Source: Pseudo-nitzschia pungens
Lineage: Eukaryota; Bacillariophyta; Bacillariophyceae; Bacillariales; Bacillariaceae
Length of the DNA stretch: 64,000 nucleotides
NCBI GenBank assembly: GCA_037355855.1
Contig: CM074759.1
Coordinates: forward strand, 1,488,001-1,552,000
Direction: 5' to 3'
The notes under the pieces were generated by a model. The model saw only the letters and a program-made list of their open reading frames with translations, was not told the origin of the DNA and made no database searches. Within the stretch, counting starts at the first letter, position 1, and each line of letters begins with the position of its first letter. Shown piece by piece: positions 39,965 to 52,249 of this stretch. The position numbers and the translations under genes are program-made.

Positions 39965-42616
39965 ACCAGCAAGCAAAACAAGGCCAAGACGGAGCTCTGC
40001 CTGCACTTTGTGGCGGGCAATCCCTGCCCCTTTGGCGCCGGCTGCACCTACGCTCACGGAGAGCACGAACTCCAGACGAAGACCCTCCTGGACCTACACC
40101 ACGGTGGGCTCATCGACGATGCGGCCACCTACCGGATCAAGCCATGCTTTTCGCACGTGGCCATGGGATCCTGGTGAGTTGAGTTGAGTATTGTATTGTA
40201 TTATATTGTACTGGGTTTGTCGCATCGTGATTGTGACTGCCATTGTGCGTGTGTGTGTGTGTGTTGGTTGATTGGTTGGTTGCATCTTGTTTGGAACGCC
40301 ACATCTATCCTTCGTTCGGTATACTAGTATTCATTTTCAATCTTGTGTCGTTCATTTCATTCCTCTGCTCACTCTTGCTTTGTGTTTGTTCCATTTCTAT
40401 GCATCCTTCACGTTAAACTCACCGCACCAACCTTGCTCTGCGCAACACGACACAACGCAACACAAACCCCACAGTCCTTTTGGAAAACGCTGCGCCTGCC
40501 TGCACGATCCCCGGGTGGCAGGAGACGCCCGAAACAAGTCCTGGCTTCCCATCACCGAGACACAGGGAAACAACATCGTCACCGACATCAACGTCGAAGG
40601 CCTGCACCAGAAACAACGATTCGTCATTCTCTACGGAAATCCCTTTGTCGGCGGACCCCAGTTCGAGGCCCTCCAGCTGGCGGCCTTTGGCAACGCTTCG
40701 AACAATCGCGATCACCGGAATATCGGGAGCAGGAACAACAACAGCAACAACAGCAGCAACAACAGCAATATCATCCCCATTCGCAACATCACCCCAACCC
40801 CAACCACCACCACCACCAACCCGAGCATCGATTGCAGCGACGACTACGACTACGACTACCACTACGACTACGACGACTACGACTACCACTGGAACGATCT
40901 CTACAATCTCGTAGCCAACACTTCCGTCGTCAGCGGCAGCAACGGAGGTTACCACTCCGACGATCGCAACGGCGGTTTTCGTGGAAGCACCCGACGCAGG
41001 CCCCACCACGATCGCCGCGGGAGCAGGGGCGGACCCCTTCTGTCGGAGGCCCACAAGCTCTCCATCGCCCTCGCGATGCGCGGAACCAGCCACCGATGGA
41101 TGTACAAGTACCGGCCCACCCACGTCATTCTCGGAGAAATGTGCATGGTCCTCGACAAGCGGGCCTTTCGGTTGGTACACGCACCGCAGCAGAACCAGAA
41201 TGCGAACGGGAATGCAAACGCGAACGGGAATGCAAACGGGGACGCTCCCTGTGCGGAACCCATTCCCCTCTCCCGGTACAGGGCCGGGAATCCCTCCCAC
41301 TGCCTCGTTCGGGAGATCGCCTTTGGGCCCGACCAAGATCCGTCCGTGCGTCCGGTACGTGCTTTCAATACCCCTCCTACTACTAGTTAGACTCTTGACA
41401 AACACTCTGGGCACGATTTGTCATAACCTTACCCCAGTTATGCTGTTCGCACACCCGCACTCACACCCATCGGACGTCTCCATTGCTTGCTCTTTCTCCT
41501 GCCTTTTACACGATACCTCGATTACCTGAATGGAATGGAATGGAATGCACTGCAAATGAAATGGGATGCTTCCACCGCCTACAGGTTGCCCTGTGGTTCA
41601 ACATCCCCGAGGACCAGGTCACCGAATGCACCATGAACCAGCAAAAGCGCTATCGCTGGCGCAAGAAGCAAAAACCGAACCAATCCGTACCTGCTGCAGG
41701 GAGCAACACGACCCAGGACAATCGCTTCCAGAAGCTGGTCCAGCCGCTCTCCCCCTTTGACTACCGCGACTCCTTCCCCATCATCCGCCCCATGGACCGC
41801 GACGCCTTTGCGCTGGTGACCAGCATCCTAGAGCACCGCTGCGAAACGATCCGGGCCGAAAAGATCACCTCCATCAGCGAGCGCTTCGCGGCCCTCGAAG
41901 CCGTCGCCGCGAAACACGCGCAACTCGAGCGGCGATTCAACAACCTCAAGCGCCACTGGAGTGTCTGGAACTATCCGGGGATCGCCGGCCGTCCACCCAT
42001 CGACCAGAACACTCCCGTGCCACCGGTGGACGCGGAGTACGTTCCCGGGAGCAACGCTCTCGAGGGGGAGAGCGATGCCGGGGACAACCTTGGCGGCTGC
42101 GGGAACCAAGCCAAGCGGATGTGGGGGTCCTTTCTCTCGACCCTGGTCGAAATCAGAGGCGACAATGGAGAGCACGGAACCACCGGCAGGAATCAGTATC
42201 TCTATGGGACAGCAGAAGAATCACTCATCACAACTCCATCTCTGAAGAGCGGTCGCTGCGGCTCCGGTGAAAGCGCCGACGACGAATCCGCGGATCGAAA
42301 ACAGCGTCTTTCGATCTTTGTGCGACTGGGCCGTGGTGAAAGCATCAACACCACGAACCGCACTCTGCCCCACATCACCGCAAAGGACCGCCGAGTTGGA
42401 ACCACCACCGGCAGCAAGAGCAGCCAGGTCGACGGACAAAAAACTGCCCGCGACCATAGCCAACCGAAAGAGTCGTACTTGCGCCAAAGCGAACGCTGCT
42501 GGAAAAGCCTGCTTCTCCCAACCAATGGGATGGCGGCAAGTGAATGGGACATCGTCATGGATCACTTTACAAACTACTCTCGATCGAAAAAGGTACTGGA
42601 CATCCTTCAACAATGA
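38645..42616 (+). CDS. Tandem CCCH zinc-finger RNA-binding protein
   Basis: Three exons: 38645-40173, 40475-41354 and 41585-42616, joined by GT-AG introns of 301 and 230 nt. The first finger is C-x8-C-x5-C-x3-H ([20 protein letters not shown]). The second is split by intron 1 and has the same spacing ([11 protein letters not shown] then [11 protein letters not shown]). A tandem pair with this spacing is typical of tristetraprolin/TIS11-like proteins that bind AU-rich mRNA and control its decay; that role is inferred. The 430 residues before the fingers are low complexity: Arg/Ser near the start, a poly-Gln tract, four NASP repeats (about 39329-39375) and Asn-Gly repeats. The third exon contains a charged helical region ([19 protein letters not shown]). 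Confidence 0.85.
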
Positions 42617-42994
42617 AGGAAGCCGTCGAGAGATACCGTGCACACCGCCGGTGCGGTACGATCGCATTCCAAACAGACCCCAATGGCGGTAGATTGTTCC
42701 TCGAGATGAACACGATGCAGTGCCATCGTTATGGCGAACTTGAATGCGTACCGCACATGATACTACAGTCCATAGATTTTAAAGCCATACTGTAACATTC
42801 TTCATGATCTATTTGTTCTTATTGCTATACGTGCTTGTAGCGTCAATATCGTTCAATAAATGATATTAAGATTGACTCCTGTGTGTTTCTAATATTATTA
42901 TTATATAATATATTAATGATATTTGCAATGGTATTTATTCGTACAACAGCTATCTCCGAGGAGGCAACCAACTCGTCTCCATCCATCATTTTTT
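42617..42994. other. Intergenic, convergent 3' ends
   Basis: Between the CCCH stop and the M41-like stop. AT-rich TATTATTATATAATATATTA stretch near 42890-42915; no gene. Confidence 0.55.
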
Positions 42995-44915
42995 TCAATG
43001 CAAAGAGATCCCCCCGCTCGCCGCGTAGGCCAGAAACAGGCAGGCAATGCCCCCCGCGATGTAGAGGGGATCGTCGCCGCCGATCCGGAGGAACCCGGGC
43101 CTTTCTCTCCGAAACCCGCCCCCGGCTCCCTGCACCATGCGGTCCTCTTCCGCGTCGACGTCCCTGGGATTCAGCAGGAGTCGTTCCAGGATCCCCAGCG
43201 CCGAGGATTTCATTTCCTTCCGCCGGCGGAGTTCGTAGTCGTCCGCTCCGCCAAAGATTCCGTTGTTCCCGCTCACGTTCGCGCAGCTCTCGATCACCGA
43301 TACGCATTCGGCAATGCTCCCGCCCCGGTTCATGACCTCCGCGAGGTCGTCCAGGCAACCCAGGTGAAGCCGGAGTTGGGTCATGGTGTATCCCATGGCG
43401 AATCGTATCCTGGCAAAATAGAAACAAAACGGAGACACGGTGAGTTGGTCTCGACCTCCGCATGGTTCATCCGGTCCGATCCGAGACCATTGCTTGTTGC
43501 GTTGCGTTGCGTTGTGTTGCGTTGCTTACCTGTTTTCCTTGTCGCGTTCCGAGAGTTCGGGTTCGGCGTTGGCGAGAATCTGCTGGAGCTGATTGATGTC
43601 CGCGAGGCCACCTTCCGCGTATCCAAAGGAAATGATTTCGGCGCACACCCCCGCGCAGCTGACCACCGCCAGTTGGTCGACGGTCCCGTGATCGAACCCG
43701 CGGTACGGCCAGGAATTCCTCGGCTGGTTCTCGGTGGCGATCTTGAGGAACGGATCGTCCCGGTAGTTCTTGGCGTTTCGAAACACGGATCGCGTCTCCA
43801 GATCCGTCGCTCCGCTTCCCTCGGGACTGAAGAACGGCGCGTCGTTGGTGCGGGGTCTCGGCCTCTCGTCGGCCCGCGCGGGAGGCGGTCCGGTCGAATC
43901 CCAGCATCCGGGCCCTGTCCCTCCCGACGTCCTTGTCGCTCAGGGGATAAAATTCCACGGCGTTTTTGACCGCGTTGGTGGAGTACCCCGCGATGGGGTA
44001 TCCGAGCAGGTGGGCCATCAGAAAGTGACCGGCCTCGTGCTGAACCATCCGTTTGCGATAGACGGGAAAGATCTGGCGCTGCACCGACACGAGAAATGCC
44101 TGCAACTTTTCGGTCGAACCAATGCCAAAGCCCACCAAGGCACTGAATGGGAAGAGCGCAAGGGGCGTGCGTGTGCCACACGCGAAGAACAATTCGGTGA
44201 GAAACTCCGAGAACGGCAATGCCTTTTGTTCTCACCCGGCACGATCGGACCATTATCGCAATCGTTATCCCAATCGCAATCGCATCGCAACTTACAGCGG
44301 GGCGAACGAGAGAATCCACACGACGGCGAATCGGAAAATCTCCGGCCCGGGCAGGTTCTCGTTGGCCACGATGGCGCTCAGACTGGACGCCACGAACGTC
44401 CCAAAGACGGCGGCCGACGCTCGGTCCGCATCGCGATCCCCGTTCGTGTCGATCAGATCAAAGATTCCGTATTTCTTGTTCCGCACCTTGGTCTGGATCG
44501 CCAGGTCTCCGTCGGATATCGATCTGTCGGACAGACCGACCGGGATGCGAATGGATCCGAACAGGGGCCGTTTGGAGTTGGAGCTCTCGTCGTCGGCATC
44601 GGCATCGGCATCCAGAAAGAGGGCGCGTTCCAACAACCTCCGAGCAGCCGTTCCCGTCTCGCAGTCGTTTAATTGCCGGAGCACCGTCTCGTCGATTCGG
44701 GTGCGGGGCGACGCTGTTTCGTTCGGTTTCGTCGCGACCGTTGCGGCTGGATCTCCGGATTCGAGCGACGTTCGACGAGCTCTTGCGGTCCTGCCACCGA
44801 AGTTCGGAGACCTCGTTCGAGGAAAAGACTTCGACGGGTCGAAACCGACGACCGTGGTTGCCGACAAAGTCGAATAGAACGCCAATAAAACGAGTATCTG
44901 TTTCGCGACTGCCAT
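42995..44915 (-). CDS. Plastid-targeted M41 (FtsH-like) metalloprotease without AAA domain
   Basis: Start ATG 44915 (MAVAKQILVLLAF), a signal peptide followed by a Phe-containing plastid-type cleavage site (TTVVGFDPS). Hydrophobic segments follow, then QHEAGHFLMAHLLG, the HExxH zinc site. AEIISFGYAEGGLADINQL supplies the third ligand region. This resembles plant and algal chloroplast M41-like proteins that lack the ATPase module. Exon 1 ends near 44292 at a GTAAGT donor. A clean 117-nt intron (43410-43526) joins DKENR to IRFAMGYTM. Two problems remain: the exon 1-2 phase does not fit, and near 43889 one base must be skipped after GFDR to reach PPPARADE (a 64-nt GTCGGG...GAG intron is an alternative). 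The C-terminus has a membrane segment (LYIAGGIACLFLAYAASGG). Confidence 0.75.
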
Positions 44916-45999
44916 GTCGTGCGCGATATCTCTATCTCTGTGACGGAACCGAAAGAGGAACGAACCGAAAGATGGAACCACTATTTCGAGGCACTCGAGC
45001 TTCGGTATGACGCTAGACGAACGTGTTTGAAACCTTGGACACCTCCTTCCCAGATTTGCCGACAGCAGATTGTACGGCAGAGGTAGGAATGTGGTGAGAA
45101 ATTTTGTGCATTCCGACCCGATTTCGTCGATTTTCTGCAGGGACCTAATTTTCGAACTTTTGTCATGCCAAACCAGGTCGTCGGTTAACTTTCTCGTAGT
45201 TGTGCAGGTGACTGCGACGACGACGACGATGATGTGTTCAGTTCTTTTACAAAAAAATGAGATTCGAGTCGAATGAATCAACTCATCAACGACAATTACG
45301 AATGCCGCCAACGCCGGCATTCAAATTACCATAATTTTTTTAAAAATTAGAAACCTTTTCCTGCTCAAGAGACGTCGAGTTGGGAGCAAGTCATGTCTAG
45401 TAGCATAGTAGTTTTGAAGTAGGTCGGAGCAACTTCACTACTTTTCTAGCTTTAACATAGAACATGATGATGAATTTGGAAGGAAGCCAGGTTGTTTCTG
45501 TCTGCTTTCATTGTTCAGTCCAAAAGCTGTGATGAAAATACAAAAACAAGAGTCATTCTGTTCGCTCTATCGTCCTTATTGTTGTTTTTGTACTACTACT
45601 ACTAGTAGTACTAGTAGTCTTTTTTCAACACCAATAAATATCCCGGTTGAGACCAAAAGTGTTGGAAGTGCCATTGCCATTCTTTGAGTGAAATCGTATG
45701 CTCCATCTCAGACTTGCCATCACCTGTGTAAAGTTTGGCTTGAAATCTTCTCATTCGGCCTAGATGGTGGATTCTTTCTCCTACTACTCCGACAACGCAG
45801 AAACACACGTCCTCAAAACACCACTCAGAAATGAAACTGTTCATTACGTAAGAAAACTCATTATTAAAACCATTATAGCCAATTTCAAGCATTGAATTTT
45901 TTCGTTCTCAAAATGTGGCGGCCCGAATGCATTGTTCCGAGACGAGTTCGGAATCGTCCGAGAGCAGCGACGTTTTCTTCGCAAAACACCGGTAGTTGC
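44916..45999. other. Intergenic sequence
   Basis: A 93-codon minus-strand frame at 45611-45892 (EDVCFCVVGVVGERIHHLG ... GYLLVLKKDY) has protein-like composition but no recognised family, so it is left uncalled. A run of TACTAC and TAGTAG lies at 45590-45620. Confidence 0.4.
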
Positions 46000-46371
46000 T
46001 CAGCAGAAAAAAGACCCACGACAACGCAGCAGCCGGAAAAACATAAACACATCCAGCAGTGCTAGCAGCGCAATGACGGCCTTGAGCTTGTTTTTCTTCT
46101 CCCGGTATTTGGCCTGTAGAATCGCGAGTTCCCGCTTGGTTTCTTCCGTCAGCTGCCTCGTTTCCCATACGTCGTCGTTAGCGCTCTGGATCTGTTGGCG
46201 CTGTCCGTGCAATTGGTTCAGTACCGCGTTTGCCGTTTCTTCGGCTTGGTATTGTGTTGCCACCGTGTCCTGAAGAGTGGATGTTTGTTCCTCGGCGATG
46301 GTCCTTCCATTGAAGGATTGCTGGTACGAATTGAATCGATTGTTCAAACTACCGGTTCCCGCAGCGGACAT
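46000..46371 (-). CDS. Short Qb-SNARE, VTI1-like
   Basis: 123 residues from ATG 46371 (MSAAGTGSLNNRF); codons upstream in frame look untranslated. A heptad-repeat SNARE motif runs through residues 35-95 with ANAVLNQLHGQRQQIQSAND, close to the LHGQR pattern of VTI1. A C-terminal anchor follows (LKAVIALLALLDVFMFFRLL). VTI1 proteins provide the Qb helix for fusion at Golgi, endosomes and vacuole. The usual N-terminal three-helix Habc domain is absent, so the protein is about half the family length. No upstream exon encoding it was found. Membrin/GOS-type Qb-SNARE is an alternative assignment. Confidence 0.65.
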   Translation of the reverse strand: MSAAGTGSLNNRFNSYQQSFNGRTIAEEQTSTLQDTVATQYQAEETANAVLNQLHGQRQQIQSANDDVWETRQLTEETKRELAILQAKYREKKNKLKAVIALLALLDVFMFFRLLRCRGSFFC

Positions 46372-47336
46372 GATTATAATATAGTTATTGCAGATCGAGG
46401 ATTCCAAAGATGACGACCGGCGTGTGTCTTTCAATTCGCTGCTTACAAGATTCCGGGTCTGTTGCTGCGGTTGCGATCACTGGGGGTTGTATTGTTATTT
46501 TGTTGTTTGAACTCACGGATTCCCAAAGTTCAATCGATATCGGTGTTAATGCGTTGCGAACACTGGTATATTTATGATCCGTTGAACTATCTTGCAATAA
46601 CTTTGTCGCAGGTGAATGAATTCTACGCCAACAGTGCTAGCGCAATTGTTTCCTCAGGGTTATGGTCGAATTATTAGATACATGCAAAAGATTTGAATCC
46701 ACAATGCACTGTTGTTCCCAAGTTGAATACGAGTAAGGTTACGGGAGGAGAAGTATGATGCTACCGTACTTATTGTCCTTACTGTCATTTTCTGAGCAGC
46801 GTCGTCGGTTGGAACAATCATCGAAACCTCTTTTTTGGACTCGCGTTCTCTGTCTTTTCTTTTTTGAAATCTCATTGTTCACTCACGGTAAACCTTATTC
46901 GATAGGATTGCCGGAAACGCGGCACGCTCGTATTTATTTTTCAATTCTAAAAAGGGGGGGACGAAATCGGTTGAAACAAAATCAAGCACGATGTATGCCC
47001 CTTTTTCAGGTTTCCTGGGTGGTACCGGTAGGAGTATCGGTAACCTTAAAATCGGTAAAGTAATTGCACTTTCAACGTTGCAATCATGTGAATACGGTAC
47101 CGATAACGAATGATTGCAGTAGTAGTATTTCATTATTTTTCATCATTTTGTGAGGGAAGATCTGTGTTTGTGTTGGAGACAAAGCGTTGAACAAAACAGA
47201 CCGGCCTGCACAACATCTCATGCTAATTGCTCCAGAAAAATCTACGATAGACACTTTGAAATCTCATAGAAAACTAGGTTGAACAAGAATATTTTCAATA
47301 GAAGTAAGATGCAAAATCTCAATGAACAACAATTTT
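46372..47336. other. Intergenic sequence
   Basis: No gene supported. AAGGTTAC at 46735 and GTAACCTT at 47040, with ACCGGTA just before the latter. Confidence 0.55.
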
Positions 47337-50300
47337 CTATGATTTCTGGTTGTACTTTTCATAGTACTTGTCCAATTTTCGGACCTTCAAGAGATTCAAA
47401 GGAATCCGTACAGTTAAAATTGAAGCAGCCCCCACGAGTAACCTGCCTATAGGACGTGCTGCCCTGAGACCACTCCCTACCGTCAACAAGCTTATTCCTG
47501 CTTGTAACACTACACCGAGGAACACCACTTCATAACTGTTCTGCAAGACCAATTTGCTTCGTTCGTTCTGTCGTTCAACTTCGAGGGCCCTCACGCGAAG
47601 TTTGAAGTCACCCTTCTCGAGACGATCGATAACATCCTCGACCTTTGCAGTTCGTCGGGGTTGCGTTATGAACTGATTGACATCCTCTGGCCGAAGGCCA
47701 ACACGTTTCCCTATGCGCAATAGAGTTGTTTTCAACGCACTTCCGTCCTTTAGATCGATCAATTCCTTCAAATAAGGAACCATGATCCGCGTCAAGTCAT
47801 ACTTGGGGTTCAGAGTTTTACCGATTCCATCCAACGTGAAAAAGGCCCGGAGAACGAACGTCCAAGTTGGTGGGAAGATGAAAGGAGAATCTCTGTTCAG
47901 CGACAAGAATTCTTCTCCCAGTTGAGAACGACGCGAGCGGATAATTTTCTTCTGCTCCTCCTCCGTTAGATCATTTTCCCAAGTTTCATCTTTCCTCAGT
48001 GTGCTCTGGAACCGATCGATGAAGTCTTGGCCAACACGTTCGATTGCAACACGATCCAGGTCCGGACCGGTTCGGAGCATTCCCATCCGTTCCAATGCAT
48101 CGCAAGCATCCTTCACGTTTGCATCGTAGTATACAGCAAACATGAAATCGACAAACCCCTTTCTTTCAACCGGTCCGAAGGAATCCATCATACCGAAATC
48201 ATAGAAAATCAATCGGGCCTTTCCATCGGGGCCCTTTTCAACCGAAATATTTCCGGGATGGGGATCGCAGTGGAAGAAACCGTGCCGGCAAAGTTGTTCC
48301 AAAAATGCCTCTGCCGATTTTGTACTAATGTCGATAGGATCCAATCCCAATTCCGCGATCTTTTCCATGTCGGTAATCTTGACCCCGGGTGTGTATTCCA
48401 TTGTCAGAACCTGACTACTGGAATATTCTGGATAAACATTTGGGACGCGAATGTGTCTCCATTTTGGTTTGTTGAAATTTTCGCTGCAACGGAAGATATT
48501 TCGCACCAAAAAGTCAGAAAAGTCGAATCCAGGGCGAGAATTCTCAGCAAAATAGAACCTCCGGCAGCACAACTAAACTCACCGGAACTTGACGCCATTC
48601 CTCAGTTCGTTTTCATAATCGATCTCTTCGTACAGCAGACGCTTGTTCTCTTCGTAAACACTGACCCAATCACGCTGCGTGTTTTGGTCAAACAATCCAC
48701 CCTCCGATGTCATGTCAATGGCGTCGGCGAAAACCGCGAGCTGTCGCAATTGACCCAGATCGACTTCGAAGAGATCTTTGAGATATCTCCGTTGAACCTT
48801 GACGGCAAACTTCAGGTCGCCCTTTGTCGCCAAGTGAACCTGGCCGAGCGAAGCACCCGCGAGAGCCTTTTTCTCGAAAGTGTCATAGATTTGGTCGATT
48901 GGTTTTCCCAGTTCTCTCTCGATGATTTTTACGGCTGTGTCTCCGGAAAATGGAGGTACGTTGTCTTGCAACAATTTCAATTGTTCGATGTACTCTTTCG
49001 GCACGATATCAATTCGAGTCGAGAACAGTTGTCCGACCTTTGAAGAAGAGAAAGAAAAATTGTGTAAGCACAAGTCTGTACGAGTCAAACTCTCCACACA
49101 TCGGTGCGACGACATACCTTGATGAAGGTGGGTCCCAATCGCAGCAGATTTTGCGTGATTTCCGCCCCCAGTTTCGATCGCTCCGCCGAGAACTTTTCTT
49201 CCGACCACTTTCCGGTCTCGAACTTTTTGCAGATCCTTCGATCCTTCAGGTAAAAGGACGAGAAGTACGCCCAGACCTCCGCCGATCGTCTCAGGACGGC
49301 CCACTTCTTAGCCCACGGCCCCTTGGCCGCGATTTCTCCGGTGCGTTTCCACCCCGTCTGAAAGGCCTCGGCTTCCTTGAGGTACTGTTCGTAGGTGGTC
49401 TCTTCTTCCTTTCTCCTGCTTTTTCTGGGTCCCCCCGACGTCTTGATGATGCTCGCCAGATTCTTGTACGCCGACATCAGGTAGAGCGACGGCATTGCAA
49501 GAGTCCTCTTGGACTTGCTCGCCCAGCGATAGATGAGAGCAACAGAGTAGTAGAGAGGAGCAACATTGAGGTTCGAGATCAACTCTTTGGTGGAACCCTT
49601 CAGCGCGCTCCGTTTCAGCGTGGAATTGGCTCCCGCCAGAATCAGCTTGGGTTGAACCTCCACGACCTCCGTGGTGTTGGCCGCCTCTTGTTCCGTTCCC
49701 GCCATTTCATAGAGCGGAGCGTCCGAGAACGCAACGCGCTCCAGGGGTTCCACAAAGACTTTTTGGAGCTCCTCGATTTGTCGCTGGACCTCTTCCTCCT
49801 GGGCCTGCCGGATTTTGTTCGCCAATCCCGCAACGTATTCCGACAATTCTTGGGACTTTGTGTCCGACAACTGGAGCTGTTCGTCCAAGACTTTGGTGAT
49901 GTCTTCCATGATTTCCGTCGAGCCGTCGCTGATGCGCTTGCTGATTTCGTCCATGAGTTCCACCATGGACACGTTTACATCCGTAGCAATCTCGCCCAGA
50001 TCGATGGCGTCTGTCTCGTTGCCGGAACCACTGCCATTCGCGATAATCTCGGCATCCACCGAAGCCTCGCCATTCACGGCCGACTGTATTCGATGCGACG
50101 GCTTGCCGCTTTCTCCGTTCACCGTGTCGAGTTTGCCATCGGCGGATTTCTGGTTCTCGTCGATCGAGGCATAGTACCCGTACTGTCGACGACGTCCACA
50201 TCTCGTCGATCCCGGTGCCTTTGACAGAGTAGAAATCGGAGAGACAATGGATTGCGACGTGAATCCTTCCGCGACAAACGCTCCGGTGCCGTGGCTATTG

Positions 50301-50383
50301 TATTCCGACCCGCTCCTCCAGGCGGGAGCGAACAGTGTCAACAAACACAGCGTCAGTGCTGCGGTATGCGTATGCATATGCAT
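47337..50383 (-). CDS. ABC1/ADCK/UbiB atypical kinase, probably organellar
   Basis: Three exons: 49118-50383, 48583-49037 and 47337-48483. The introns (80 and 99 nt) are clean GT-AG and keep the frame (TFIK to VGQLFS; KFR to ENFNKPKW). The N-terminus ([19 protein letters not shown]) is hydrophobic like a signal, followed by an acidic coiled region of about 200 residues. The kinase-like core shows [13 protein letters not shown] (Ala-rich nucleotide loop), FAVKVQ (Lys), HCDPHPGNI and YDFGMM (the DFG metal site). The C-terminus has a hydrophobic segment ([18 protein letters not shown]). Family members in plastids and mitochondria support prenylquinone metabolism. All catalytic motifs are present. 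Confidence 0.92.
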
Positions 50384-52249
50384 TGTGTACTAGTATTAGT
50401 CGTGGAATCTCGTCTCGGTTGCGATCCCCGCTTTCTTTTCGGCTCGGATGGGCTAGAGGAAGATCAAGGCAAAACCAATCGGGCGCACAAAGCTGAACTC
50501 AACTCAATTCAACTCGACGCAACTCTACTCTACTCGACGACAAGGATGTACGGCACGGCACGGCACGGAACGGAATGCAACGCAACGGTGTTCTGATTTT
50601 CAGCGGCACCTTCTCCCCGGGTTGTCTGTCTCTCCGGCAAGTCTTTCTTGTGGAGAATCCAAATGGTCAGCGAAATAGGAAGCGCACCCTGGACGACCCT
50701 TTGCATACACGTACGAAGGAATAATGCTGGGCCTCACTTAACGGAAAACTTGAAAAGTACCGAGAGATACCCTTCAAACGAGAAACCTTTCTGTGAAATT
50801 GTGAAGAACATCCCAATCTAGCTCGAAAAGCGTTCAACGTGGAATACGAGATTTGAAGGCTTCAAGAAGACAGCCATCGTGCCGGTGCAGTAAGCAATCG
50901 ATCAGGGAATGAATGAAACAAGAATCTGTGCGCTTTGTCGTAGTGTACGAGCGCAAGTAGGTATCGTACTCCATTGTACAGTACTTCGTAGTAAACTTTA
51001 GAACCCTACAGTAACCTCACGTACGAACTTGCGTGCGACTAATGATAATGAAGTCAGTCTACTTGTGCGGACAGCGTATGGGCACGTTTGTGAAAAGTCG
51101 AAAAGGTGAAGGGAAAAAAAAAATGATGACGTATTGAGATCGCTTCGTAGTCGTATGATTTTTTGTACCAGTAAGTAAGGTTAAAGTTACTCGTACACAC
51201 ACCCCATGATATCAGAACGTGAGTTCCTGAGTGGTTTGTAAGGTTACTACGGTACAGGTAAGATAATCTTAGGTACAGCATTCAAAACGTGAATCTCGTT
51301 CAATCACTAACCGCACCATTTTGAATCTCAATCACGAATGTCAGCAAAAAGTCGAAAACTGGTGGAATGCGACCATCAACGATCGATTTCAAAAAGAAAT
51401 CTAGAGGAATGAATCTACCGTATTTTACGGTACAGTGTTCGCATTGGGTTTTGAATCCATCGGAATCTCTCTCGAGATCCGCAACCATCGCCGGCCCCCA
51501 CACAATGCAGCACAATCTCGACCGAACGAACGAGCGAAGGATTGTCTTGCCTTGCCTTGCCTCGCACAATGCATGGAATCATCGGCCAAACCCGCATCGG
51601 GGACCTTTCACCGGAAAGTCGTGCCAAGCATCCATTGGCCGTGCCCGGCACGACCGTTGTTCCTTTCCCCGGAACGGACAATCGCGGTGGGCTTTCTCGT
51701 CTGTCAGCGGGGCTCTTGCGCCTCTTGCGACTCACAGACCAGCAGCAGTGACCCCATCGACACTCTGGTGCTCTTGTGGGGCAATGCTGCTTGGCAGCCG
51801 TGCGCGCGGCCGTGTGCACAGGCCCTCAATGGATCGATCGCCGACGCTCTCCATCCCTTCGTGTTGGCGTGCTGCATACTAGCTAGCACACTATTGCTAG
51901 TATATTTGAATCCGTTCCACACGAATCACGCACGCGACTTTGCTTTTGCGATGGACACCGCACAAAGATAGCAAACATTCCCTGCGAAATTTGCCATCGT
52001 CCACATCTACTTCATCAATATTCGAAGGCGCTTTTTCAAGAAAGAAAGGCGGTCAAAGAATGGAATGAACACTTGTTTATCTTTGTTCTAATAATCGATA
52101 GTCGAATGAGCTTCTGTGCGCAACCGCACCTCGTTCGGAAGTGAGCAAAGTGGCGGAAGTCACCACCGACATTGCTAACCAAAATACGTGTTTGTTGTTA
52201 GTTGTTTTTCTCTTACGCCACGCGGCGATGTCGATTTTGAACCCCATCA
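50384..52249. other. Intergenic sequence
   Basis: About 1.9 kb with no supported gene. Frames at 51367-51971 on the plus strand overlap each other and have Cys/Ala/Arg-rich, non-globular composition. GGCACGGCACGG and CTTGCCTTGCC short repeats at 50540-50580 and 51545-51560; AAGGTTAC at 51240. Confidence 0.5.

Noticed and set aside
40419..41414. 331-codon minus-strand frame with poly-Val
   Set aside because: Antisense of the Asp/Tyr-rich repeat in the CCCH gene exon 2.
42923..44319. Several long Arg/Pro-rich frames on both strands of the M41-like gene
   Set aside because: GC-rich shadows of the protease exons; no domains.
48027..50224. Long plus-strand frames opposite the ABC1 kinase
   Set aside because: Antisense to well-conserved kinase exons with proper splice sites.
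51367..51971. Overlapping frames of 134-178 codons
   Set aside because: Low-quality composition, three overlapping frames on both strands, no motif or splice structure.
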